From: CAYPZL01 sp964415045
Lineage (GTDB): Bacteria; Planctomycetota; Phycisphaerae; Sedimentisphaerales; Anaerobacaceae
DNA length: 27,111 nt
Direction: 5' to 3'
Assembly (NCBI GenBank): GCA_964415045.1
Contig: CAYPZL010000061.1
Span: 1-27,111, forward strand
The notes under the pieces were generated by a model. That model was not told where the DNA came from, made no database searches, and worked only from the letters and a program-made list of their open reading frames with translations. A program made the position numbers and the translations under genes. The first letter of the stretch is position 1. Each line of letters opens with the position of its first letter. Shown piece after piece: positions 7,381-14,059 of this stretch.

Positions 7381-7653
7381 ATGGCTCATGGAATCGAATT
7401 GAAGGTTTGTATGGGATCGGCGTGCCACCAGAAGGGGGTCAGCGACGTCTTGCCCATACTCGAACGGCTGATCGACGAGAACGGCTTGGAAACCGTCGTC
7501 GAGCTCAAAGGGGCGTTTTGTCTCGGGCCTTGTCTGGAAGGGATCGTCATGCAGCTTGGCGAGAGGCAGTTCACGAGGATCAGCCCGGCGAACATCACGC
7601 AGCGTTTTCGCGAGGAAATCCTGCCGGCCATAAGGAGCGAAGTCGATGAATAA
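7381..7653 (+). CDS. Thioredoxin-like [2Fe-2S] ferredoxin (NuoE/HydC-like small subunit)
   Basis: 90 aa from ATG 7381; a GTG at 7366 is a possible alternative that adds five residues. Four cysteines, Cys10, Cys15, Cys47 and Cys51 (C-x4-C ... C-x3-C in KVCMGSACHQKG and GAFCLGPCLEG), match the [2Fe-2S] ligands of the NuoE / HydC / HoxE thioredoxin-like fold. It lacks the N-terminal helical domain of full NuoE. Such proteins pass electrons between NADH-linked flavin subunits and hydrogenases or act as redox sensors. Here no NuoF/HydB flavin subunit is adjacent, so a sensory or adaptor role in the cluster is plausible (inference). Its 3' end overlaps the PAS gene by 8 bp, showing translational coupling. 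Confidence 0.88.
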   Translation: MAHGIELKVCMGSACHQKGVSDVLPILERLIDENGLETVVELKGAFCLGPCLEGIVMQLGERQFTRISPANITQRFREEILPAIRSEVDE

Positions 7654-8155
7654 CAGCGGCAAGACCCTCTGGGAGCTGTTGTGGGATTACGATCCGAACG
7701 GTCTGGTGGCCGTGGACCCGGAGATGATCATCAAGGTAGTGAACCCGGCGTTCTGCACCTTGTTCAAGGTTCGCGCCGAAGACGTGATCGGCAAGGAACT
7801 GTCTGATGTGCTGAACGAGGAGACGAAGCATTTCCGCCAAGCCTGGCACGAGAACCGGGTCATCCGGGACCAGGAGAAGGCCTACCTCAACAACACCCTG
7901 TACGTCCGAAAGGTCATCTTCCCGATCCGCGACCAGAACATCGTGGCGTGTATCATGGTCGATCTCACGCCCGAATGGCACCGTCGCAACGAGTTGCGGG
8001 AGCTTCGGCGGCAGACAATCGCCGAGGTAAACAAGGTGGTCGACGAGCAGATGAAGGTGGCGCAGGAGATCGCCGGCCTGCTGGGGGAAACCACGGCCGA
8101 GACGAAGGTCAGCTTGCTCAAGCTCCTGAGCATGCTCGAAAAAGAGGTGTTGTGA
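7646..8155 (+). CDS. Stand-alone PAS domain protein of the hydrogenase cluster
   Basis: 169 aa. Residues about 8-110 are a PAS fold (DYDPNGLVAVDPEMIIKVVNPAF, then LFKVRAEDVIGKELSDVL and a C-terminal sheet VRKVIFPIRDQNIVACIMVDLT). Residues about 115-169 are helical, with the stretch VVDEQMKVAQEIAGLLGETT followed by AETKVSLLKLL. From memory this resembles the tail of the PAS region fused to sensory (group C, HydS-type) [FeFe] hydrogenases in clostridia; here it is free. The PAS cofactor cannot be told; Cys37 and Cys102 are the only cysteines I see. No kinase or output domain is present, so it probably signals by protein contact, possibly with the phosphatase encoded next. ATG 7646 has a good AAGGAG upstream and overlaps the previous gene. 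Confidence 0.88.
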   Translation: MNNSGKTLWELLWDYDPNGLVAVDPEMIIKVVNPAFCTLFKVRAEDVIGKELSDVLNEETKHFRQAWHENRVIRDQEKAYLNNTLYVRKVIFPIRDQNIVACIMVDLTPEWHRRNELRELRRQTIAEVNKVVDEQMKVAQEIAGLLGETTAETKVSLLKLLSMLEKEVL

Positions 8156-8162
8156 GCGCGCG

Positions 8163-9323
8163 ATGGAACTCTTTCTGGACATCTCGGAGCTGAGCCTCAA
8201 GAAGCACGGTGAAAGCGTATGTGGGGACCAGATCAGGACGGCGCGGACGCCGGACAAGACGATCGTGGTGCTGTCGGACGGATTGGGCAGCGGTATAAAG
8301 GCCAGTATCCTGGCCACGCTGACAACCGAGATCATCATTCGCATGCTGAAGGCGGACGTGGGGCTGGCGGACGTGGTCGGAACGGTGATCGGCACGCTGC
8401 CGGTGTGCCGGGTTCGCAAGATCGCCTACTCGACCTTCGCCGTTATGGAAATTCTGCATGCGGACTATTCCTACAAGATCGTGAATTTCGACAGTCCGGA
8501 GGCGATGCTCTTTCGGGGCCGTCGTCTGATGCGTCCCGAGCGACACACCATGCGGATTCACGACCGGGACATCCTCGTTTCGCAAGGCCGTCTGGAGCAG
8601 GGAGACTTCATTTGTCTGACCAGCGACGGCGTTCTTCACGCCGGCCTGGGTGTGAAAATGAATTTTGGATGGGGCTGGGACAACGTTGCCGAACACGTCG
8701 AGCGCCGGCTGGAGGCGTCTCCGCAGTGCGCGTGGGAGGTGACACGCAACGTTCTGGCCCAGACGTATTCGCTCTACGGGGGAAAGCCCGGAGACGATGC
8801 GTCGGTCGTCGGGATTCTGGTTCGACGGCGCAACCGGGTGGTGGTCCTGACCGGTCCGCCGCTGGATCGGGCCACGGAATCGGCCATCGTGGAGCGTTTT
8901 CTGGCCTCGAAGGCCCGCAAGATCGTCTGCGGGGGGACCACGGGCAACATCGTGGCTCGTCACGTCGGCCGGGAGGTGGAAGTGGACATGAAGACCGTGA
9001 CGCCGGAGGTGCCGCCGATCGGAGAGCTGCCGGGCGTGGATCTGCTCACGGAGGGCATCATCACCATGTCCAAAATGCTGGAGCTGCTGGAGGAGTGTCA
9101 GTTCAATCCGGCCATGCTCCCGTCGCGCCGGGACGGCGCCGTCCTGCTGGCGCGGGAAATGCTCAACGCCGACGTCATTCACTTCATCGTGGGCCAGAGC
9201 ATCAACGAGTTCTATCAAAATCCCGATGTGTCCAAACACATTTCCATTCGCAAGAACCTTATCCGAGAGATCGTGTTTGCCCTGAACCAGCATGGCAAAG
9301 AGGTCACGGTCGAATATTGTTGA
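8163..9323 (+). CDS. SpoIIE/PP2C-family serine phosphatase with extra C-terminal domain
   Basis: 386 aa. Residues about 1-222 are a PP2C-type SpoIIE phosphatase domain with the metal-binding acids: ESVCGDQI (Asp22), VLSDGLGSG (Asp39-Gly40), LTSDGVLHAG (Asp155-Gly156) and GKPGDDASVV (Asp211-Asp212). Residues about 225-386 (beginning VVVLTGPPLD, containing KARKIVCGGTTGNIVARHVG and a final IRKNLIREIVFALNQHGKEV) are an additional domain I cannot assign. SpoIIE-type phosphatases usually dephosphorylate an anti-sigma-factor antagonist or a similar phosphoprotein; no such partner or kinase is encoded in this window. The gene starts 7 bp after the PAS gene and is followed 41 bp later by the second ferredoxin gene, so all are one operon. 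The cytoplasmic location follows from the absence of membrane segments. Confidence 0.88.
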   Translation: MELFLDISELSLKKHGESVCGDQIRTARTPDKTIVVLSDGLGSGIKASILATLTTEIIIRMLKADVGLADVVGTVIGTLPVCRVRKIAYSTFAVMEILHADYSYKIVNFDSPEAMLFRGRRLMRPERHTMRIHDRDILVSQGRLEQGDFICLTSDGVLHAGLGVKMNFGWGWDNVAEHVERRLEASPQCAWEVTRNVLAQTYSLYGGKPGDDASVVGILVRRRNRVVVLTGPPLDRATESAIVERFLASKARKIVCGGTTGNIVARHVGREVEVDMKTVTPEVPPIGELPGVDLLTEGIITMSKMLELLEECQFNPAMLPSRRDGAVLLAREMLNADVIHFIVGQSINEFYQNPDVSKHISIRKNLIREIVFALNQHGKEVTVEYC

Positions 9324-9364
9324 GGGCGCCGGGGCCCGGATTGCTGGGGCTGGCAGGAGACGTT

Positions 9365-9655
9365 ATGAGCGAAAAAGTGCAGGTGCAAATATGTGTGGGG
9401 ACGGCGTGTCACATCATGGGGGCCGCGGATCTGGTCGTGATTGAAGACCTGCTGGACCGGTCCCTGCGCGATCGGGTGGAGATCGCCGGCGTGGCCTGCA
9501 TGGGCCTGTGCAAGGACGAGGCCAGCGGCAAACCGCCCTTTGTGGTGATCGATGGCCAGACCCTGTCCGAGGCGACACTGGCCAAGGTCCTGGGGCAAAT
9601 CGAGCAGCGGGCCCGACGATTGATTGACGGAGACACCGGCGATGTTGGTGCTTGA
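9365..9655 (+). CDS. Second thioredoxin-like [2Fe-2S] ferredoxin
   Basis: 96 aa from ATG 9365, preceded by AGGAG at good spacing. Cys10, Cys15, Cys45 and Cys49 (QICVGTACHIMG and GVACMGLCKDE) form the same C-x4-C / C-x3-C [2Fe-2S] pattern as the first ferredoxin of the cluster. The two proteins are clearly distinct sequences, so they are old paralogs or separate family members rather than a recent duplication. The 3' end overlaps the hydrogenase start (ATG 9642) by 14 bp, pointing to coupled translation and a direct electron-transfer partnership with the hydrogenase (inference). Confidence 0.85.
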   Translation: MSEKVQVQICVGTACHIMGAADLVVIEDLLDRSLRDRVEIAGVACMGLCKDEASGKPPFVVIDGQTLSEATLAKVLGQIEQRARRLIDGDTGDVGA

Positions 9656-11084
9656 AAATAGAGCGACGTACATTCGACGCGAGTTGCAGGCCAAGGTCTT
9701 GAAGCTGTTGTTCGCAGGGCGGCTGGAGGAGGAGATCGACGATCTTCCGCGTAAGCTGTATCCGCGCAAGAAAGACGCCGTTCGGTGCTGTGTATACAAG
9801 GACCGGGCGGTCACCGCTTATCGGCTGATGGCCATCCTCGGTATCAGTATCGAGGACGAACCGGACGATCCGCTGCCGTTGAGACATTACGTGCGACAGG
9901 CTCTGGCGCGCGAGACGGTGTGCGAACCGGTGCTGACCGTCATCGACGAAGCGTGCAGCGCGTGCGTGCAAAACAATTATTACGTGACCGATGCGTGCCG
10001 CGGCTGCGTGGCGCGCCCGTGTTCCGTGAATTGTCCGCGCGAGGCGATCTCGTTCCAGGGCGACCGGGCGAAGATCGACCCCGGCAACTGCGTCAACTGC
10101 GGACGTTGCCAGGGGGTCTGTCCGTACAACGCGATTGTGTATCAGCCGGTGCCGTGCGAAGAGGGCTGCCCGGTGGGCGCGATCAAGAAGGACGAGCGGG
10201 GGCGCGAGTATATCGATTACAACCTGTGCATATTCTGCGGTCGGTGCACGCGGGCCTGCCCCTTCGGCGCGATCATGGAGCGTTCGCAGATCATCGACGT
10301 GGCCAAGCACATTCAGGACGGCAAGACCCTCGTGGCGATGGTAGCGCCTTCGATTGTCGGGCAGTTTCCCGGCGCGCTGGAACAGACCATCGCCGCGATT
10401 CGAGAGGTCGGATTCTCCGTCGTCATGGAGGTCGCCGCCGGGGCGGACACGACGGCTCGGAACGAGGCCGAGGAGTTCGTCGAGCGACTGAACGACGGCG
10501 ACGGCCTGATGGGGACTTCCTGCTGTCCTGCCTACACGGAAGCGGTGGCCAAGCATGCGCCGGATTTCCAGCGATTCGTCTCGCACACGCGTACACCGAT
10601 GTCGTACACGGCCGAGATGGCCGCCGAGCACTACCCCGATACCGTCAGGGTGTTCATCGGTCCGTGCATCGCCAAGAAGTTCGAGGGAATCCACGACGAG
10701 AACGTCGATTACGTCCTGACGTACGAAGAGCTGGGCGCCTTCTTCATGGCGTGCGACATCGACACGGCTTCTTTGGAAGAATCGACCTTCGACGCGACCA
10801 CAGCGACCCGGCACGGGCGGGGGTTCCCCGTCAGTCAGGGCGTTACCGAGGCGGTCAAACACTACGTCGGGCCAAGGGCTGCAGTCCAGCCCGTGCCGAT
10901 TGACGGCCTGAAGAAGAAGGGTCTCAAACAGCTCAAGCTGTTTGCCCAGGGCAAGGCGCCGGGCAACCTCATCGAGGTCATGTCGTGTGAGGGGGGCTGC
11001 ATCTGCGGGCCGGGTGTCGTCAGCAATCCCAAATCCACCGTCCGGGCGCTCAGGGCCTACCTCGACGCCGAAGCGAAACCGTAG
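9642..11084 (+). CDS. Monomeric [FeFe] hydrogenase, group B1/B3 type
   Basis: 480 aa. ATG 9642 is preferred over TTG 9624 because GACGGAG lies nine bases before it. The N-terminal 100 residues (IDDLPRKLYPRKKDAVRCCV, then YKDRAVTAYR) are characteristic of group B1/B3 enzymes. The next region holds a cysteine-rich site (C105, C108, C119, C122, C127, C131) and two [4Fe-4S] ferredoxin motifs (C150/C153/C156/C160 with C172/C176; C196/C199/C202/C206). The H-cluster loops are L1 TSCCPAY (C294, C295), L2 GPCIAKK (C342) and L3 EVMSCEGGCICGPG (C449, C453). These are the group B variants of TSCCPxW / MPCxxKxxE / ExMACxGGCxxGGG, and all cluster-binding cysteines are present. It should interconvert H2 with protons and electrons in the cytoplasm. 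No HydEFG maturase is in the window. Confidence 0.95.
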   Translation: MLVLENRATYIRRELQAKVLKLLFAGRLEEEIDDLPRKLYPRKKDAVRCCVYKDRAVTAYRLMAILGISIEDEPDDPLPLRHYVRQALARETVCEPVLTVIDEACSACVQNNYYVTDACRGCVARPCSVNCPREAISFQGDRAKIDPGNCVNCGRCQGVCPYNAIVYQPVPCEEGCPVGAIKKDERGREYIDYNLCIFCGRCTRACPFGAIMERSQIIDVAKHIQDGKTLVAMVAPSIVGQFPGALEQTIAAIREVGFSVVMEVAAGADTTARNEAEEFVERLNDGDGLMGTSCCPAYTEAVAKHAPDFQRFVSHTRTPMSYTAEMAAEHYPDTVRVFIGPCIAKKFEGIHDENVDYVLTYEELGAFFMACDIDTASLEESTFDATTATRHGRGFPVSQGVTEAVKHYVGPRAAVQPVPIDGLKKKGLKQLKLFAQGKAPGNLIEVMSCEGGCICGPGVVSNPKSTVRALRAYLDAEAKP

Positions 11085-11267
11085 GCTGCAGGCATTCCTC
11101 CCGCCTCATTCGGTCTGATCTTTGCCTGGGGCCAATGGGCTTTGCCCTTGCTCCGTCTTCTTCCATCTTTCCTTGGAGAAAACGCCTGCGCGACTGTAAC
11201 CGGCGGTATTTTCCTGCCACTGACTCCATGAAAGCCGCACGATAAGGCGCAGCATAACGGTAGGGTG

Positions 11268-11283
11268 TCCCGGCGCGCCGGGA
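11268..11283. repeat. Palindrome, copy 1 (REP-like)
   Basis: TCCCGGCGCGCCGGGA is a perfect 16-bp palindrome. A near-identical core occurs 240 bp downstream at 11512-11529. In DNA or RNA each would form a strong hairpin. No T-run follows, so it is not an obvious intrinsic terminator. Confidence 0.6.
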
Positions 11284-11511
11284 TCAACCCACGCGTAGCG
11301 ACCCGCATGCAGAAACGCTGCCAAAAAGAGCAAAATGCAGCCTCTTGCAGAGCTGGCCGTTGGAAATGGAGTCGGAGTCATGAGTTCGGAAGAGATGAGA
11401 ATCGAGTTGGAGTCCTTCGTAAACCAGGGGCTTCGGGAAGGCTGGGGCGGATGGCCGCCCAAGGGCAAAACCAAGAGCAAAGATCAAAAAATCAAATATC
11501 AAAATTGCGGA

Positions 11512-11529
11512 ATCCCGGCGTGCCGGGAT
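11512..11529. repeat. Palindrome, copy 2 (REP-like)
   Basis: ATCCCGGCGTGCCGGGAT is an 18-bp palindrome with only the central base pair imperfect. It shares CCCGGCG-GCCGGGA with the copy at 11268-11283. It follows an A-rich tract of repeated ATCAAA/TCAAAA-type words. The repeated core suggests a dispersed REP-like intergenic element. Confidence 0.6.
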
Positions 11530-11639
11530 GACTTCCTTAATTCTGCACTTTGCTTTTCGCATCTTGATTTATACCTGCAATGGCTGCCTGTTGGGAGGCG
11601 TCTATAGGACGTGAAGTGCCGGTCGATTTGGGTGATCTG

Positions 11640-11667
11640 GGGGCCCGAGCGGGCTCCATTCGTTTTT
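11640..11667 (+). terminator. Putative intrinsic terminator before the secretion operon
   Basis: GGGGCCCG-AG-CGGGCTCC (11640-11657) forms an 8-bp stem with one G-T pair and a two-base loop. It is followed by ATTCG and a run of five T at 11663-11667. It ends 43 bp before the next start codon, so either it stops read-through from upstream or it acts as a leader attenuator for the secretion operon. The very small loop may open to a four-base loop in practice. Confidence 0.5.
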
Positions 11668-11710
11668 CGTGATCCATGGGTTTTCTTTTTCAACTGGAAG
11701 GAGTAGAACG

Positions 11711-12310
11711 ATGCGAAAGAAGGCAATCACGGTCGGTATGGTTGTGTGTGTGGTGGCATTGGCAGTCGGTGGCCTGGCCATTGCTCAGCCTCAGGGAGGC
11801 CGTCAGGGCCGTCGGCAAGGCACAGGACCGGGCGGCGGACCGGCCGGCCGACCCGGCGGATTCGACCCGGCGCGGATGCGCGAGATGATGTCGCAACGGC
11901 TCAAGCAGCAGCTTGGCGCCTCGGATCAGGAGTGGCAGGTTATGGGACCCCGGGTCCTGAAGGTGATGGAGCTGAATCGCCAGAGTTCGGGCATGGGCGG
12001 CATGGCCCGGATGTTCATGCGCGGCAGGCCTGGACAGCGCGGCGGTCAGGGCCCCGGGCAGGGCGACCGACAGAGGCCGCAGAGGCCGCAGGGTAGAGAG
12101 CAGTCGGCGGTCGAGAAAGCGGCGGATCAGTTGCAGACCACGCTGGAAAACGAGTCGGCTTCTCCCGAAGAGATCAAGAAGCAGCTCACCACCCTCCGCG
12201 CCGAGCGGGAGAAGGCCAAGCAGGAACTGGCCAAGGCCCAACAGGAGCTGCGCCAGATCTGCACGCTGCGCCAGGAAGCGCAGTTGGTGTTGATGGGAAT
12301 GTTGAATTAG
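11711..12310 (+). CDS. Exported Gly/Arg/Gln-rich protein with C-terminal coiled coil, first gene of the T2SS operon
   Basis: 199 aa from ATG 11711, preceded by AAGGAG. A signal peptide (MRKKAITVGMVVCVVALAVG then GLAIAQPQ) is followed by a low-complexity Gly/Arg/Gln region. Next comes a short ordered block (FDPARMREMMSQRLKQQLGA, then SDQEWQVMGPRVLKVMELNR), a second low-complexity stretch, and from about residue 130 a long charged helix (SPEEIKKQLTTLRAEREKAK, QELAKAQQELRQI) ending in LVLMGMLN. I do not recognise a named family; similar small exported proteins precede T2SS genes in planctomycetes as far as I recall. Only 15 bp separate it from gspE, so it is co-transcribed and may serve or use the secretion system. 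Periplasmic location is inferred. Confidence 0.8.
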   Translation: MRKKAITVGMVVCVVALAVGGLAIAQPQGGRQGRRQGTGPGGGPAGRPGGFDPARMREMMSQRLKQQLGASDQEWQVMGPRVLKVMELNRQSSGMGGMARMFMRGRPGQRGGQGPGQGDRQRPQRPQGREQSAVEKAADQLQTTLENESASPEEIKKQLTTLRAEREKAKQELAKAQQELRQICTLRQEAQLVLMGMLN

Positions 12311-12325
12311 GGTACGGTCTGTCCG

Positions 12326-14050
12326 ATGAATGTACTTGCCCACAGGATGCTTGAACAGGGACTGATCGACGCGACGGCGGCCCGGGGCGTAAGCGACTTG
12401 CTTGCTCAAGGCGAGTCTCCCGCCCGGGCCTTTGCCGCCTGCGGCCTGGCCGAGGAGCGCGTGCTGCAGTTCCTGTCGGCCGAGCTCGATTTGCCTTATG
12501 TTGAGCTCGAGCAGCGTTCGTTTTCGAAGCAGTTCCTGGCCCGGTTCCCCGCGCGTCTGATTTTGGATCGGCACGTGCTGCCCGCCGACGACGGCAACGG
12601 GGGACTGCTGGCGGTCACAGCCGATCCGTTCGATACCTCGGCGGTCGACGAGCTGCGTTTGGCCACCGGGAAGGACTTCCAGTTGGCTCTGGCACCGCTG
12701 GCGGACATCGACCGGTGCATCAAGCGCTACTTAGGGGTCGGCGCCGATACGGTTCAGTCGATGATTTCGGAGGCCGGCGAGAACGGCCTCCAGGTGATCG
12801 ATACCGACGCGGATGAGGACATGGATCTGACCGAGGCGGCCGAGGGCGCCTCGATCATCCGCTTCGTGAACCAGATTCTCACCGAGGCGATTGAGCTGCG
12901 CGCCACCGACGTGCACATCGAGCCGTTCGAGGAGACGCTCCGCGTTCGCTACCGCATCGACGGGGTCCTCCAGGAGGCTTCGGTCGCTCCCGAGGTCAAG
13001 CAGTTCCAGGCGGCGATTGTCTCGCGTCTGAAGATCCTGAGCAAGCTGGATATCGCCGAGAAGCGCACGCCGCAGGACGGGCGGATCAAGATTCGCATCG
13101 CCGAGCACGAGATCGACGTGCGTGTGTCGGTGATCCCCATGCTCTACGGCGAGGCGGTCGTGCTGCGTTTGCTCGACCGTTCGTCGGTGCTCCTGGGACT
13201 CGACAAGCTGGGCATGTCGGATCGCGATCTGGATATCACCCGGGTCATTCTGGAACGGCCGCACGGCATCATCCTCGTGACCGGACCGACCGGAAGCGGC
13301 AAGACCACCACGCTCTATGCCGCCCTGTCGCGCATCAACGACATTCAGCGCAAGATCATCACCATCGAAGATCCGATCGAGTACCAGCTCCACGGCATCA
13401 ATCAGATTCAGGTTTCGCGCAAGGCCGGCTTGACCTTCGCCAGCGGGCTGCGCTCGATCCTGCGTCACGACCCCGACGTCGTTCTCGTAGGTGAGATTCG
13501 CGACGCCGAGACGGCGGAGATCGCCATCCAGGCCTCGTTGACGGGCCACCTGGTCTTCTCGACCCTGCACACCAACGACGCACCGAGTGCGCTGACCCGG
13601 CTGGTGGACATGGGAATCGAGCCTTACCTGGTTGCTTCGTCGCTCGAAGCGCTCCTGGCCCAGCGGCTGGTGCGCGTGATTTGCTCCGACTGCAAGGAAG
13701 AGCTCTCGGCCGGCGAGGTCGCGCCGCTTCGTGAGCGGTTCGGCGAAAAGCTGCCGAAAACGCTGTACAAGGGTCGGGGCTGCCGGCGGTGCCAGGGCAC
13801 GGGCTACCGCGGCCGGATCGGGATCTTCGAGATGATGGTGGTCACGGACGAGGTCCGGTCGCTGATCCTGGAGAACGCTTCGGCCCCGGTGCTGCGCAAG
13901 GTCGCGGCCAAGCAGGGGATGAGAAGTCTGCGCGACGACGGCTTCCGGCATCTGGCCGAAGGTCGGACGACGGTCGAAGAAGTGCTTCGGGTCACGAAGG
14001 ACGAAGGGATGGAACAGAGCGGGCTCTACGGTGCGGCCGGCGCAGGCTAA
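12326..14050 (+). CDS. gspE: Type II secretion ATPase GspE
   Basis: 574 aa, normal for GspE/PilB. The N-terminal 140 residues are a T2SSE_N (MshEN-like) domain. The catalytic half carries the N2 subdomain with VHIEPFEETLRVRYRIDGVL (about 197), Walker A GPTGSGKT (320-327), Asp box ITIEDPIEYQL (about 346), Walker B DVVLVGEIRDAETA (about 384), and His box STLHTND (about 412). The C-terminal zinc site is C453-C456 / C486-C489 (CSDC...CRRC, followed by GTGYRGRIGIFE), which marks GspE/PilB rather than PilT. It is the cytoplasmic hexameric motor for pseudopilus assembly. It is followed nine bases later by gspF. Confidence 0.97.
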   Translation: MNVLAHRMLEQGLIDATAARGVSDLLAQGESPARAFAACGLAEERVLQFLSAELDLPYVELEQRSFSKQFLARFPARLILDRHVLPADDGNGGLLAVTADPFDTSAVDELRLATGKDFQLALAPLADIDRCIKRYLGVGADTVQSMISEAGENGLQVIDTDADEDMDLTEAAEGASIIRFVNQILTEAIELRATDVHIEPFEETLRVRYRIDGVLQEASVAPEVKQFQAAIVSRLKILSKLDIAEKRTPQDGRIKIRIAEHEIDVRVSVIPMLYGEAVVLRLLDRSSVLLGLDKLGMSDRDLDITRVILERPHGIILVTGPTGSGKTTTLYAALSRINDIQRKIITIEDPIEYQLHGINQIQVSRKAGLTFASGLRSILRHDPDVVLVGEIRDAETAEIAIQASLTGHLVFSTLHTNDAPSALTRLVDMGIEPYLVASSLEALLAQRLVRVICSDCKEELSAGEVAPLRERFGEKLPKTLYKGRGCRRCQGTGYRGRIGIFEMMVVTDEVRSLILENASAPVLRKVAAKQGMRSLRDDGFRHLAEGRTTVEEVLRVTKDEGMEQSGLYGAAGAG

Positions 14051-14059
14051 GGACGTGTA

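Larger units (their letters stand above)
11085..11639. other. Non-coding stretch between hydrogenase and secretion operons
   Basis: No frame here shows a recognisable protein, consistent codon use or a well-placed ribosome binding site. A 75-codon frame from ATG 11380 runs through the second palindrome and is not convincing. The stretch holds two related palindromes (listed separately) and an A-rich run around 11476-11506 that is unlike the neighbouring G+C-rich genes. Confidence 0.6.

Noticed and set aside
8219..9364. Plus-strand frame overlapping the SpoIIE phosphatase in +2 register
   Set aside because: Only its end (from ATG 9365) is real, as the second [2Fe-2S] protein; the rest is low-complexity Arg/Gly-rich shadow.
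11335..11607. Small frame (MQPLAELAVGNGVGVMSSEEM...) in the intergenic region
   Set aside because: It runs through an A-rich tract and a palindromic repeat, has no good ribosome binding site, and resembles no protein.
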